This document shows positions 28,468-37,835 of a stretch of 64,000 nucleotides of DNA, in pieces. The position numbers were made by a program, and so were the translations under genes. The DNA comes from Eubacteriaceae bacterium. Lineage in GTDB: Bacteria > Bacillota > Clostridia > Lachnospirales > Lachnospiraceae. The stretch spans positions 62,001 to 126,000 of the forward strand of contig CABIWJ010000002.1 of assembly GCA_902362455.1 (NCBI GenBank). Reading direction: 5' to 3'. The notes beneath the pieces are model-generated. The model did no database searches. It worked only from the letters and a program-made list of their open reading frames with translations, and had not been told where the DNA came from. The stretch's first letter is position 1. Every line of letters starts with the position of its first letter.

Positions 28468-30246
28468 ATGAATATTTTTAATGTTTTATCTATGTTAGGT
28501 GGATTGGCACTTTTTCTTTATGGAATGAATACACTAGGTGATGGACTTTCTAAATTATCAGGGGGGAAGTTAGAAAGAATATTGGAGAAAATGACTAATT
28601 CCAAGTTAAAAGCGGTTCTCTTAGGTGCGGGAGTAACGGCAGTTATCCAGTCATCTTCTGCCACAACTGTTATGGTTGTGGGTTTTGTTAATTCAGGAAT
28701 TATGAAATTAACACAGGCAGTCGGCATTATAATGGGAGCAAATATAGGAACTACTGTTACATCATGGATTCTTAGCTTGTCAGGCATTAAAAGTGATAAT
28801 TTCTTAGTACAATTTTTAAAACCTACATCATTTTCTCCAGTACTTGCATTTATCGGAATATGCCTTGTTATGTTCTCTAAGAAAGATAAGAAGAAGGATA
28901 TCGGTGCAATCCTATTAGGTTTTGCAATATTAATGACAGGAATGGAGACAATGAGTGCAGCAGTAGCACCATTATCTGGTGTTAAGGGTTTTACGGATAT
29001 TCTTACAATGTTTTCTAATCCTATCTTTGGTATGCTTGCAGGACTTATACTTACTGCAGTAATTCAGAGTTCATCAGCTTCAGTAGGTATACTTCAGGCA
29101 CTTTGTGGAACAGGACTTGGTTTCTCTTCTGCACTTCCTATTATTATGGGACAGAATATAGGAACATGTGTTACAGCATTGATTTCAAGTATCGGTGCTA
29201 AGAAGAATGCTAAGAGAGCAGCACTTATTCATCTGTATTTTAATCTTATTGGTACGGTTATATTTATGGGTGTGTTCTATCTGCTTAATTCATTTATACA
29301 TTTTAGTTTTATGAGTACAAATGCAACAAAGTTCGGAATTGCCATAATTCATACAACATTTAATATTGTAGCAACACTTATTTTGTTACCATTTTCAAAT
29401 GGGCTTGTGAAACTTGCCTGTGCTACAATTAAAGATGAGAAAGAGACAGAGGATGTTTCTGATGATAACAAGAAAGATGATGGGATTATGCTTCTTGATT
29501 ACAGATTTCTTGATAATCCATCATTTGCTATAGAACAGTGCAAAAATGTAAGTGTTGAAATGGCTAATATATGCAGAAATTCGATTGAGTCAGCGATAAG
29601 CCTGTTTGATAACTATGATGAAAAAGTAAGACAGAGTGTTGTCGAAATGGAAGAAAAAGTGGATAAATATGAAGATGAATTAGGTACTTATATGGTTAAA
29701 TTAAGTAGTAAAAGTTTGTCAGAAACAGATAGTAAGACATTATCTATGTTACTTCATTGTATAGGAGATTTTGAAAGAATTTCAGACCATGCGTTAAATA
29801 TATGTGAAACAGCTCTTGAGATGGAGGAGAAGAAATTATCATTCTCAGACGCAGCAGCCAAAGAAATAAATGTCTATACAAAAGCACTTGATGATATAGT
29901 AAATCTTACTACGGATATTTTTGATAACGGGGATATTAATGCGGCAATTAATGTAGAACCATTAGAAGAAGTAATAGATGGTCTTAATGTAGAACTTAAG
30001 AAGAGACATATTAAACGTTTAAGAAATGGCGAATGTACTATTGAATTAGGTTTTATACTTTCTGATATTATTACTAATTATGAAAGAGTTGCTGACCATT
30101 GTTCTAATATTGCAGTTGCATTAATACAGATTAATGATGATGGCTTTGATACCCATGAATATCTTGGCAAGGTCCGTAGAGAAGATAACGAAGAATTTAT
30201 GAAAAAATACCATGAATATAAGAGAACTTATAATCTTCCTGTTTAA
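28468..30246 (+). CDS. Na/Pi cotransporter family protein with PhoU-like tail
   Basis: 592 aa. The membrane half contains two inverted Na/Pi-cotransporter repeats, each with the QSSSA motif (VIQSSSATTVMVVGF and VIQSSSASVGILQAL). After about residue 350 a soluble PhoU-like helical region follows (FERISDHALNICE, NYERVADHCSNIA). Probable sodium-coupled phosphate transporter. The start at ATG 28468 has SD ACGAGGA; an in-frame ATG at 28435 lies about five bases after the predicted transcription start without SD. Confidence 0.9.
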   Translation: MNIFNVLSMLGGLALFLYGMNTLGDGLSKLSGGKLERILEKMTNSKLKAVLLGAGVTAVIQSSSATTVMVVGFVNSGIMKLTQAVGIIMGANIGTTVTSWILSLSGIKSDNFLVQFLKPTSFSPVLAFIGICLVMFSKKDKKKDIGAILLGFAILMTGMETMSAAVAPLSGVKGFTDILTMFSNPIFGMLAGLILTAVIQSSSASVGILQALCGTGLGFSSALPIIMGQNIGTCVTALISSIGAKKNAKRAALIHLYFNLIGTVIFMGVFYLLNSFIHFSFMSTNATKFGIAIIHTTFNIVATLILLPFSNGLVKLACATIKDEKETEDVSDDNKKDDGIMLLDYRFLDNPSFAIEQCKNVSVEMANICRNSIESAISLFDNYDEKVRQSVVEMEEKVDKYEDELGTYMVKLSSKSLSETDSKTLSMLLHCIGDFERISDHALNICETALEMEEKKLSFSDAAAKEINVYTKALDDIVNLTTDIFDNGDINAAINVEPLEEVIDGLNVELKKRHIKRLRNGECTIELGFILSDIITNYERVADHCSNIAVALIQINDDGFDTHEYLGKVRREDNEEFMKKYHEYKRTYNLPV

Positions 30247-30334
30247 AAACGGAAAGTTCACATAAAATAAGCGGTTAAATAAAGATAATTTTTGATTTAG
30301 ACAGTATTGGACTTATAAAAGTCTATAAAAAATA

Positions 30335-30437
30335 TTGAATGAATTATTAGTTAGTTGTATAATTTTACAGGGAATATATGTATGCGTTGCTAACATATAT
30401 TTCCTGTATATTTTATTATGCAACGCAGAATCGAGGA
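30335..30437 (+). promoter_or_regulatory. yqeY promoter with pseudoknot-capable leader
   Basis: TTGAAT (30335-30340), 17 bp, TATAAT (30358-30363) put the start near 30370. The leader at once forms a 15-bp hairpin, 30367-30381 with 30393-30407 (one wobble), followed by ATATTTTATT. The loop TGCGTTGC (30383-30390) is an exact complement of GCAACGCA (30420-30427), just before the yqeY SD GAGG (30433-30436). Pairing would form a pseudoknot or alternative fold next to the ribosome site. Confidence 0.6.
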
Positions 30438-30441
30438 AAAA

Positions 30442-30888
30442 ATGAGCAAAATAGATGAAGTCAGAGCCGAAATGGTTACTGCAATGAAGAATAAGGATAA
30501 GGACAGAAAGGAAGTTCTGTCATTACTATTATCAGCACTTAAAAATGTAGCTATTGATAAGAGAGCTGATTTAACTGAGGAGGAAGAAAATACTGTTGTA
30601 TTAAAAGAGATAAAACAGTTAAACGAATTATTAGAGCAGACTCCGTCAGACAGAAAAGATATCATAGATTTATGCAAATACAGAATAAGTGTATTAGAAG
30701 AGTTTGCACCAAAGATGCTTACAGAAGAAGAGATAAAAGCAATAATTACAGAGGTAATTAACGGACTTGGAATCACAGAGCCTAAGGCATCTGATAAAGG
30801 TAAGATTATGAAAGAGCTTATGCCAAAAGTAAAAGGAAAAGCTGATGGTAAAGTCGTAAATCAGATGGTTGCAGAAATGTTCAAATAG
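30442..30888 (+). CDS. yqeY: GatB/YqeY domain protein
   Basis: 148-aa YqeY protein, related to the tail domain of the amidotransferase subunit GatB that contacts tRNA. The function of free YqeY is not known. MSKIDEVRAEMVTAMKNKDK, EEFAPKMLTEEEI and GKIMKELMPKVKGKADGK are typical. ATG 30442 follows SD GAGGAAAA; an upstream in-frame ATG at 30418 lies before the SD. In other Firmicutes it follows rpsU, which is absent here. Confidence 0.9.
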   Translation: MSKIDEVRAEMVTAMKNKDKDRKEVLSLLLSALKNVAIDKRADLTEEEENTVVLKEIKQLNELLEQTPSDRKDIIDLCKYRISVLEEFAPKMLTEEEIKAIITEVINGLGITEPKASDKGKIMKELMPKVKGKADGKVVNQMVAEMFK

Positions 30889-30958
30889 AACATCATATAT
30901 TATCATACAATTGAAATTATATAAGAATTATTTTTATGCCAGTTTTATGAAAATAAAA

Positions 30959-31062
30959 TTGACATATTTATAATATGACTTAAACTTTGCACATTCATAT
31001 ATATATTTATATTCATCTGCTTAATACAGATAATTTAATTTTATTATGAATGTGCAAAGTTT
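30959..31062 (+). promoter_or_regulatory. Promoter and 18-bp inverted repeat before the exporter operon
   Basis: TTGACA (30959-30964), 16 bp, TAAACT (30981-30986). Starting at the -10, 30982-30999 is an exact inverted repeat of 31045-31062 (18 bp), enclosing ATCTG/CAGAT (31015-31031). The transcript would begin in the left arm. It could be an operator, an RNase III target or a regulatory hairpin before the gene at 31110. Confidence 0.65.
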
Positions 31063-31109
31063 GTGTTAATAATAAATGAATGTCGCTTTGCGGAGAAATG
31101 AGGAGAAGA

Positions 31110-32045
31110 ATGGCTTTAGAAGTTAAGAATCTTGTTAAGAAATATGGAGAGAAAACAGTTGTTAACAATATAAGTTTTCAGATGTCTGAGCCAGGTGTAT
31201 ATGCACTTTTAGGTACAAATGGAGCAGGAAAGACTACTACTATAAGAATGATTCTTGGTATGTTATCAAAAGATGGAGGAGAGGTTTTATGGAATGGTAA
31301 AGAATTAGATGTTATAAGCACTAATATCGGTTACCTTGCTGAGGAACGAGGACTTTATCCTAAATATTCGCTTATGGATCAGTTATTATATTTTGCTAAA
31401 TTAAAAAATGTCCCTAAATCAGTTGCAAAAGAAAGAATTAAATATTGGGCTAAACGTCTTGAAGTTGAAGAATATATCTATCCAAAGCCTGCTAAGAATA
31501 AGAAGTCAAAGTCTATGAATGCAGACCAGTTATCAAAGGGTAATCAACAAAAGATTCAGCTTATGGCAGCACTTATATCGGATCCTGATTTAATAATCTT
31601 AGATGAACCTTTAAGCGGTCTTGATCCTGTGAATGCAGATTTATTTAAAACTATAATAAGAGAAGAGATTGATAAAAATAAATATCTTATTATGTCAAGT
31701 CATCAGATGGCAACTATAGAAGAATTTTGTACAGATATTACTATATTAAATCGCGGAAATGCAGTGTTACAGGGAAATCTTAATGAAATTAAGAAGAGTT
31801 ATGGACGTGTAAATATGCATGTCAGATGTGAAGAAAATATAGATAATATTATAGAAAAATTTGATTTTATATCAGTTAATAAAAATGCTGAAGAATATGA
31901 GATAAAAGTAACAGGAGAAGAACAGGCTAAGAATTTCCTGGCAGAATTAGTTGAGAATAATATAACTATAATTAAATTTGAACTTCGTGAGCCTTCATTA
32001 CATGAAATCTTTGTGGAAAAGGTAGGAAATGCTCATGAAGAATAG
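31110..32045 (+). CDS. ABC-2 transporter ATP-binding protein
   Basis: 311 aa of the NatA/DrrA-type export ATPases. Walker A GTNGAGKTTT (about 37-46), signature in LSKGNQQKIQ, Walker B LIILDEPLSGLDP and H-loop SSHQM. The last 80 residues form the DrrA-type C-terminal domain (EIFVEKVG). Start at ATG 31110 with AGGAG upstream. It overlaps the first permease gene by 17 bp. Substrate unknown; a sodium or peptide/drug exporter is plausible. Confidence 0.92.
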   Translation: MALEVKNLVKKYGEKTVVNNISFQMSEPGVYALLGTNGAGKTTTIRMILGMLSKDGGEVLWNGKELDVISTNIGYLAEERGLYPKYSLMDQLLYFAKLKNVPKSVAKERIKYWAKRLEVEEYIYPKPAKNKKSKSMNADQLSKGNQQKIQLMAALISDPDLIILDEPLSGLDPVNADLFKTIIREEIDKNKYLIMSSHQMATIEEFCTDITILNRGNAVLQGNLNEIKKSYGRVNMHVRCEENIDNIIEKFDFISVNKNAEEYEIKVTGEEQAKNFLAELVENNITIIKFELREPSLHEIFVEKVGNAHEE

Positions 32046-33501
32046 TATAAAAGGATGGAAGGATATATTTTCATTTACATTTATCCAGGGTATAAAGGCT
32101 AAATCCATAATTATTTCAACTGCAATTATGTGTGTGATTATAATAGCAGGTGTACCGATTGCCAGTCTTATAAGTAGTAAAAGTGAAACAAAAAAAACAT
32201 CTATTGAAGAAGTATGTATCGCAGATATGACAGGCATAAAAATAGCTAAAGATTTTGATATACTTAAAAATGTAAAAAATGATGATGAAACCGAAAATAT
32301 GTACTCGAAAATAAAATATACTGAATTAGATTCACAGAAATTAAACATTGATGAGAATACAGGACTTAAGGATATATATAAATTTGACAAGGATTCTAAG
32401 AAGGTTTACTTACAGATTACATATCTAGAAGATAGCTTTGATATAGAAGTAATCTATGATGGAAAAGGAAAGTTAGAATCTGAAGATGTTAATAATTATA
32501 GTGATTTTATTAAAGACAATTTTCAAAAAATTCTTATGAAGAATATGAGCGTTGCTGATAAAGACATAGAAATTGTTAATTCAGTAAATACAATTAATTA
32601 TTGCAATATTGATTCAGTAAAAGATGAAAATAATAATACAGATGCTTCATTAAATGAGTCTGATGATAAGTTAAATTCAGATAAACTGGAAGATGACAAT
32701 TCTTCAAGTAATGCAGACGGAAAACACAGCAAAGGAAAATATAATATTTTATATACAATGCTAATGGCAACATTATTTATACTTACATTTTGTGGTGAAA
32801 GAATTGCGATGTCTATAATTACTGAAAAATCCTCAAAGGTAATGGAATATCTGATGACATCAATTAAACCTATGGCTATAGTTGTAGGAAAGGTTCTTGC
32901 AAATCTTTTAATTATTGGTGTACAGGTTGGACTTATAGCTATCTCATTTATAACAGCGATATTTGTTAATATATCGATTACAGGAGAGAAGCTTCCTGAA
33001 AGTCTGAGAAATATATTAAGCAGAAATAATTTTGATAGTGCGAATGTATTAACAATTCTTGTAAGCATAATTCTGTTAATCGGAGGAATTATTCTATTCA
33101 GCCTTATTGCCGCACTTGCGGGAGCTTCTGTAAGTAAGATGGAGGAAATGAGTGAGGGTATAAAAATGTTTACATTTGTTCTTGTAATAGGTGCATACAT
33201 AGCGTTATTTGTATTAACAAGTAATACGTATGAAAAGGCTTCAGTAGTTAAATATGTCACAATGTTAGTTCCACTAACCTCAGTATTTTTGACACCAGGA
33301 GCTTTATTGACCGGATATCTGTCAGCCGGCTTAGGCGTCCTTGCATTGTTAGTTATGATTATTTCTAATGTTTTACTTGTCAGATTTGTTGCAGATGTAT
33401 ATGAAAGTATGATTTATTACAATGGAACGCATTTGAAATTGAAAGATATAATAGGTATTTCTAAGCAGAACAGAAATGGCAGCAAAAGGAGGGCTGAGTA
33501 G
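32029..33501 (+). CDS. ABC-2 transporter permease
   Basis: 490 aa NatB-like permease. One TM near the N-terminus (about 28-48) is followed by a large outside domain (50-240) with an Asn/Ser/Asp-rich linker (DASLNESDDKLNSDKLEDD), then five or six TM helices. SIITEKSSKVMEYLMTSIKP is the ABC-2 signature before the channel. ATG 32029 overlaps the ATPase gene; ATG 32035 is an equal choice. Confidence 0.88.
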   Translation: MLMKNSIKGWKDIFSFTFIQGIKAKSIIISTAIMCVIIIAGVPIASLISSKSETKKTSIEEVCIADMTGIKIAKDFDILKNVKNDDETENMYSKIKYTELDSQKLNIDENTGLKDIYKFDKDSKKVYLQITYLEDSFDIEVIYDGKGKLESEDVNNYSDFIKDNFQKILMKNMSVADKDIEIVNSVNTINYCNIDSVKDENNNTDASLNESDDKLNSDKLEDDNSSSNADGKHSKGKYNILYTMLMATLFILTFCGERIAMSIITEKSSKVMEYLMTSIKPMAIVVGKVLANLLIIGVQVGLIAISFITAIFVNISITGEKLPESLRNILSRNNFDSANVLTILVSIILLIGGIILFSLIAALAGASVSKMEEMSEGIKMFTFVLVIGAYIALFVLTSNTYEKASVVKYVTMLVPLTSVFLTPGALLTGYLSAGLGVLALLVMIISNVLLVRFVADVYESMIYYNGTHLKLKDIIGISKQNRNGSKRRAE

Positions 33502-34797
33502 ATGAAAAAAGGAATGTTTACAGGCTGGAAAGATGTGTTAAATTTTACATTTATACAGAATACTAAAACTAAAACTTTTAAAACTTCACTTATTGGAATT
33601 GCTGCATTGATATTTATTATATTCTTTGGTGCAAATGTCATTATGGGATATATGTCTGATAAAGGTGATAAGAAAAAAGCTAATGTTGTCAATAAAGCAG
33701 ATAATATATGGATTATTAACGAGGTTGAAATTAATAACGAATTATTAGAAGAATTTAAAGAAGCAGATGATTATGTAAAAGATTCTGATATTGTTGTGTA
33801 TAGTGATAAAAAGATTTCAGAAGTAGTAGAAGACATAGAGGATAGCACGATAGTTATCAATGTGTATAAAGGTGAAGAGAACGAAGATAAAAATGTAGAA
33901 TATATGTTAGATGTATATGCTACGAAAGATTTATCTAAGAAAAATGTTAAGAAAGTGGCTAAAGCATTTTCAAAATATTTTGATGATATAAAGTATAATT
34001 TAACCTCTCTTAATCCTGATGTTATGCATATTGTGACCAGTGATTACGCAGTATATTCTGTTGATGTTAATGAGAAAGAAGAGTCGTTTGGAGTTATAAT
34101 TGCTAAAATATTTGTACCTATGATATTTGTGCTTTTAATTTATTTTATGGTATTAATGTATGGACAGAGTATCAGCAAGGCTCTTATTATAGAGAAGAAC
34201 TCTAAATTAATGGAGATGTTACTGACTTCTATTAAGCCACACGCAATTGTATTAGGAAAGATACTGGCAATGTATCTGAATGCAATTATGCAGATGGGAA
34301 TATGGATTATATCAGCTGTGGCAGGATTTATAGTTGGAGACAGAGTTGCTAAGAATATGTTTAATAGCTATGATAATTCAATAATTAAGGTTATTAATCT
34401 GATAAGGGCAGATTCATCATCCGCATTCTCGGTAAGTGCAATAATCATAGGAATAGCAGCAATGTTTATCGGCTTCTTACTATATTGTGTATTTGCTGCA
34501 CTTGTAGCATCTAATATTACGAAAGCAGAAGAACTTGCAAATGGAATGAGTGTATTTCAGATGGTTACGATAGCAGGCTTCTTAGGTGCATATATGCTTC
34601 CGCTGTTACAGGCAGACAGTCCTATTGTGGATATATTAAGATATGTTCCGGTAACATCACCATTTATGATAACATCAGATGTGATTATCGGCAATATAGG
34701 AATTATCGGTGCAATTGTATCTGTACTTATTATGATTGCTACAACAGTAGTTATGATTATAATGACAGGTAAAAATTATAAAAAGAAAGTCTTTTAA
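33502..34797 (+). CDS. ABC-2 transporter permease
   Basis: 431 aa, homologous to the preceding gene and starting right after its stop. Same plan: TWKDVLNFTFIQ-like N-terminus (GWKDVLNFTFIQ), one TM, an outside domain (about 50-190) and six TM helices, with LIIEKNSKLMEMLLTSIKP. The two permeases probably pair as a heterodimer with the ATPase and look like a tandem duplication that diverged. Confidence 0.88.
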   Translation: MKKGMFTGWKDVLNFTFIQNTKTKTFKTSLIGIAALIFIIFFGANVIMGYMSDKGDKKKANVVNKADNIWIINEVEINNELLEEFKEADDYVKDSDIVVYSDKKISEVVEDIEDSTIVINVYKGEENEDKNVEYMLDVYATKDLSKKNVKKVAKAFSKYFDDIKYNLTSLNPDVMHIVTSDYAVYSVDVNEKEESFGVIIAKIFVPMIFVLLIYFMVLMYGQSISKALIIEKNSKLMEMLLTSIKPHAIVLGKILAMYLNAIMQMGIWIISAVAGFIVGDRVAKNMFNSYDNSIIKVINLIRADSSSAFSVSAIIIGIAAMFIGFLLYCVFAALVASNITKAEELANGMSVFQMVTIAGFLGAYMLPLLQADSPIVDILRYVPVTSPFMITSDVIIGNIGIIGAIVSVLIMIATTVVMIIMTGKNYKKKVF

Positions 34798-34919
34798 TTA
34801 TTTATAAAAAATGATAAACTATAAAACGAATGGCTATTAAAAAAACAATGGCTAATGATTTGAAAATATTTCCTTAATGGATTTTAATGGAAATAAACAG
34901 CATTTTGGAGGCTTTGCAG

Positions 34920-35648
34920 ATGCGAATTACTTATCATTTGTTATCAAATAAAGGAAGTAGAAAGATAAACGAAGACAGAGTCGGAAGTTATGTTAAGGAT
35001 GAAGAATACTGTTTTGCATTGGCTGATGGGCTTGGTGGCCATGATAAAGGCGAGGTTGCATCTAAGATAGCAGTTGAAACATGCATAGATTTGTTTAAAG
35101 AAGATGGCTTTAATGAATTCTATATACGTAATGCATTTGAAGAAAGCCAGGAAAATATACTTAACAGACAGATAAGAGATATGAAACCTGATGATTATAA
35201 GACTACATTGGTTTTATTATGTATCAAAAATGGATATATCAACTGGGGACATATCGGAGACTCAAGATTATATTTTTTCAAAAAGAATAAATTAATTTTA
35301 CATACATTAGACCACAGTGTTCCACAGATGTTAGTTAACATCGGAGAGATAGAAGATAAAGATATCAGAAATCATCCGGACAGAAGCAGGTTGTTAAGTG
35401 CAATGGGAATCGAATGGGAGAGACCTAAGTATGAGATTGCTGAGCCTGTGGAAGATGAAAAGGGAATGGCATTTTTAATGGCTACTGACGGCTTCTGGGA
35501 ACTTATTAATGAAGAAGAAATGATAAAATGTCTAAAGAAGGCATATGACGTACATGAGTGGGTTAATTCAATGGAGCGGATAGTTGTCAAAAATGGTAAA
35601 AATAAAGATATGGATAACTATTCCGCCATTGGTGTGTGGATTAAATAG
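34920..35648 (+). CDS. PP2C-family Ser/Thr protein phosphatase
   Basis: 242 aa with all PP2C metal motifs in order: SRKINEDRVG, ADGLGGHDKG, WGHIGDSRLY, TLDHSVPQML, ATDGFWELI and DNYSAIGVWIK. It removes phosphate from Ser/Thr, presumably from targets of the kinase encoded next. ATG 34920 is supported by TTGGAGG nine bases before; an upstream ATG at 34887 lacks an SD. 160 bp separate it from the kinase gene. Confidence 0.93.
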   Translation: MRITYHLLSNKGSRKINEDRVGSYVKDEEYCFALADGLGGHDKGEVASKIAVETCIDLFKEDGFNEFYIRNAFEESQENILNRQIRDMKPDDYKTTLVLLCIKNGYINWGHIGDSRLYFFKKNKLILHTLDHSVPQMLVNIGEIEDKDIRNHPDRSRLLSAMGIEWERPKYEIAEPVEDEKGMAFLMATDGFWELINEEEMIKCLKKAYDVHEWVNSMERIVVKNGKNKDMDNYSAIGVWIK

Positions 35649-35728
35649 ATGTTTGAATAAAGTATGAGAATAAATGCTTGAAAGATTGTTAATTAAGAAA
35701 AATTAAGTTAAAAAAGTTAGAAGTAATA

Positions 35729-35757
35729 TTGCAAGTAATATTAATCAATGATATACT
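35729..35757 (+). promoter_or_regulatory. Promoter of the kinase gene
   Basis: TTGCAA (35729-35734), 17 bp, TATACT (35752-35757), about 50 bp before the start codon. Confidence 0.55.
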
Positions 35758-35808
35758 AAATCTAGTCGAATTATATAAATTTCTGCAAGAAATGGGAGGC
35801 GTAGTTTT

Positions 35809-37725
35809 ATGAGCAAAATTAATCCAGATTATTTATGCCCTGGTTGTATGGCGGTTTTAGATGAACCGGATTTACCTTGTCCTTTATGTGGATTTGATAA
35901 GAATACATATGCAGCATCTCCACGTAGTTTAAAACCATTTACAAAGTTAAATGGTAAATACCTGGTAGGTAAAGTAATAGGTGAAGGTGGATTTGGAATT
36001 ACATATATTGGCTTTAATATGGAAACAGATTTACCAGTAGCAATTAAAGAATATTTTCCGTCAGAATTAGCAACAAGAGATTCATCACAGGGAAATACAA
36101 TTAATGTATTCTCTGGTGAAGCTAAGGACTTATACAGAGAAGGATTAGAGAAATATTTAAGAGAAGCAAGAAATCTTTCAATGTTCTCTGATCTTCCGGG
36201 TATTGTTACTGTTAAAGATTTCTTCTATGAGAATGAGACAGCATACATAATTATGGAATACATAAATGGTATGACACTTAAGCAGTATCTGACAAAAGTC
36301 GGTGGAAGAATGAAGCAGAATGAAGTAATCAAGATGATGAAACCTGTTCTTGAATCTATGAATAAGATACATGAAGTAGGTATTATCCACAGAGATATAA
36401 GTCCTGATAATATTATGATTACAAGAAATAAACAGATAAAGCTTACAGACTTTGGCGCGGCAAGAGTGTTCGATACAGAAGATAATAAGAGTATAACAGT
36501 TGTACTTAAACGTGGTTATGCTCCGGAAGAACAGTACAGAGCTAAAGGTAATCAGGGACCTTGGACAGATGTATATGCATTATGTGCAACAATGTATAGA
36601 ATGATTACAGGTGTAACTCCACAGGAAGCACTTGAGAGAATTATAGAAGATAATGTTGAACCTATATCTAAATATGATCCAAACGTATGGCCTGAGACAG
36701 AATATGCGATAATGAAAGGTTTGTCATTACGTGCACAGGACAGATTCCAGACAGTCAACGAGTTAATTGATGCATTATATTATAGTGTATTAGAGAAAGA
36801 TGAAAATGGTAAGCCATATCTTGTGGTTACTAAAGAAAATGTATCGGAACCACAGCCAGTAGCACCTGCACAGAATCCAGCACAGGAAGATGAATTTGAT
36901 TCTAAGCCAATTGTTGTAAGTATTGGAAGAACGACAGCAGAAGAGTTTGCAGCACAGATGCAGGCAGAACAGTCTGTAGAGCCTGAACCTGTAGTAACAC
37001 CACAACCACAGGTGACATCTTCGAAGTCTGTAGAGTCTGAACCTGTAGTAACACCACAACCACAGGTGAAATCTTCACAGTCTGTAGAACCTGAACGACC
37101 AGTAGCACCACAGCCACAGGTGACAGAGAGACCAGCACCACAAGGACAGGTAGTACGACCACAGGTAACAGAGAGACCAATACCACAAGGACAGATAGCC
37201 CAGTCACAGTCTGCTGTATTACAAGGACAGAAGTCACAAACTGAAGAATTACAACTACAAGAGGTATCTGCACCAACTAGGTCACAGGAGAAGAAAGGAG
37301 GTTTCTTCAAATCGACATTCAAGAAACTTGTTAAATTACAGTTAGGTAAAGTCAGATTTGAAGATACTGTTACAGAACTTAATGTAGAGCATATGGATGT
37401 TGGAAATATTCAAGTACTTAAGGAATGTTATGGACTTAAGAAACTTGTTTTAAATAATAATATGCTTGATGATTTATCGCCTATTTCTGAATGTAGTAAG
37501 TTAGAGTATCTGGCTCTTAGAAATACATTAGTTGGTGATTTATCACCAATATCAAACTGTACAAATCTTAAATATCTAGATTTGTGGGGAACTAGAGTTA
37601 CAGACTTACATGATTTATATTCGCTTACGAAGTTAACATATCTGTGTGTTAAAAATACAGATATAAGAGAAGCACAGGTAGAAGATTTTAAGAAGCATAT
37701 TCCTGATTGTGTAGTAGAATTTTAG
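35809..37725 (+). CDS. Soluble zinc-ribbon Ser/Thr kinase with leucine-rich repeats
   Basis: 638 aa in four parts. A zinc ribbon has CPGC (residues 10-13) and CPLC (25-28). The Hanks kinase domain has glycine loop GEGGFG (58-63), Lys80, HRDISPDN (Asp196) and DFG (214-216). A Gln/Pro/Val linker of about 130 residues contains three 18-residue repeats (SVEPEPVVTPQPQ). The C-terminal domain has four short leucine-rich repeats (LEYLALRNTLVGDLSPIS). There is no membrane segment and no PASTA, so it is not the usual PrkC. The LRR may recognise partners or a ligand. Confidence 0.92.
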   Translation: MSKINPDYLCPGCMAVLDEPDLPCPLCGFDKNTYAASPRSLKPFTKLNGKYLVGKVIGEGGFGITYIGFNMETDLPVAIKEYFPSELATRDSSQGNTINVFSGEAKDLYREGLEKYLREARNLSMFSDLPGIVTVKDFFYENETAYIIMEYINGMTLKQYLTKVGGRMKQNEVIKMMKPVLESMNKIHEVGIIHRDISPDNIMITRNKQIKLTDFGAARVFDTEDNKSITVVLKRGYAPEEQYRAKGNQGPWTDVYALCATMYRMITGVTPQEALERIIEDNVEPISKYDPNVWPETEYAIMKGLSLRAQDRFQTVNELIDALYYSVLEKDENGKPYLVVTKENVSEPQPVAPAQNPAQEDEFDSKPIVVSIGRTTAEEFAAQMQAEQSVEPEPVVTPQPQVTSSKSVESEPVVTPQPQVKSSQSVEPERPVAPQPQVTERPAPQGQVVRPQVTERPIPQGQIAQSQSAVLQGQKSQTEELQLQEVSAPTRSQEKKGGFFKSTFKKLVKLQLGKVRFEDTVTELNVEHMDVGNIQVLKECYGLKKLVLNNNMLDDLSPISECSKLEYLALRNTLVGDLSPISNCTNLKYLDLWGTRVTDLHDLYSLTKLTYLCVKNTDIREAQVEDFKKHIPDCVVEF

Positions 37726-37736
37726 ATGTAATCAAT

Positions 37737-37774
37737 TAGTCCTAGGATATTTATGTATCTTAGGACTATTGTTT
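37737..37774 (+). terminator. Terminator after the kinase gene
   Basis: TAGTCCTAGGATA (37737-37749) pairs with TATCTTAGGACTA (37756-37768), one wobble, then TTGTTT. Confidence 0.75.
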
Positions 37775-37835
37775 ATATAGCATATTAAATGCTGATACAT
37801 TTTAAAGAGGAAAAGAAAAAGGAGAAAAGAGAGAA

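Noticed and set aside
36971..37132. 54-bp repeats as a CRISPR or intergenic repeat
   Set aside because: They keep the reading frame of the kinase linker and encode 18-residue repeats.
36780..37322. Long open frames on the minus strand opposite the kinase linker
   Set aside because: They mirror the repetitive Gln/Pro/Val linker; Cys/Gly-rich products with no SD or family match.
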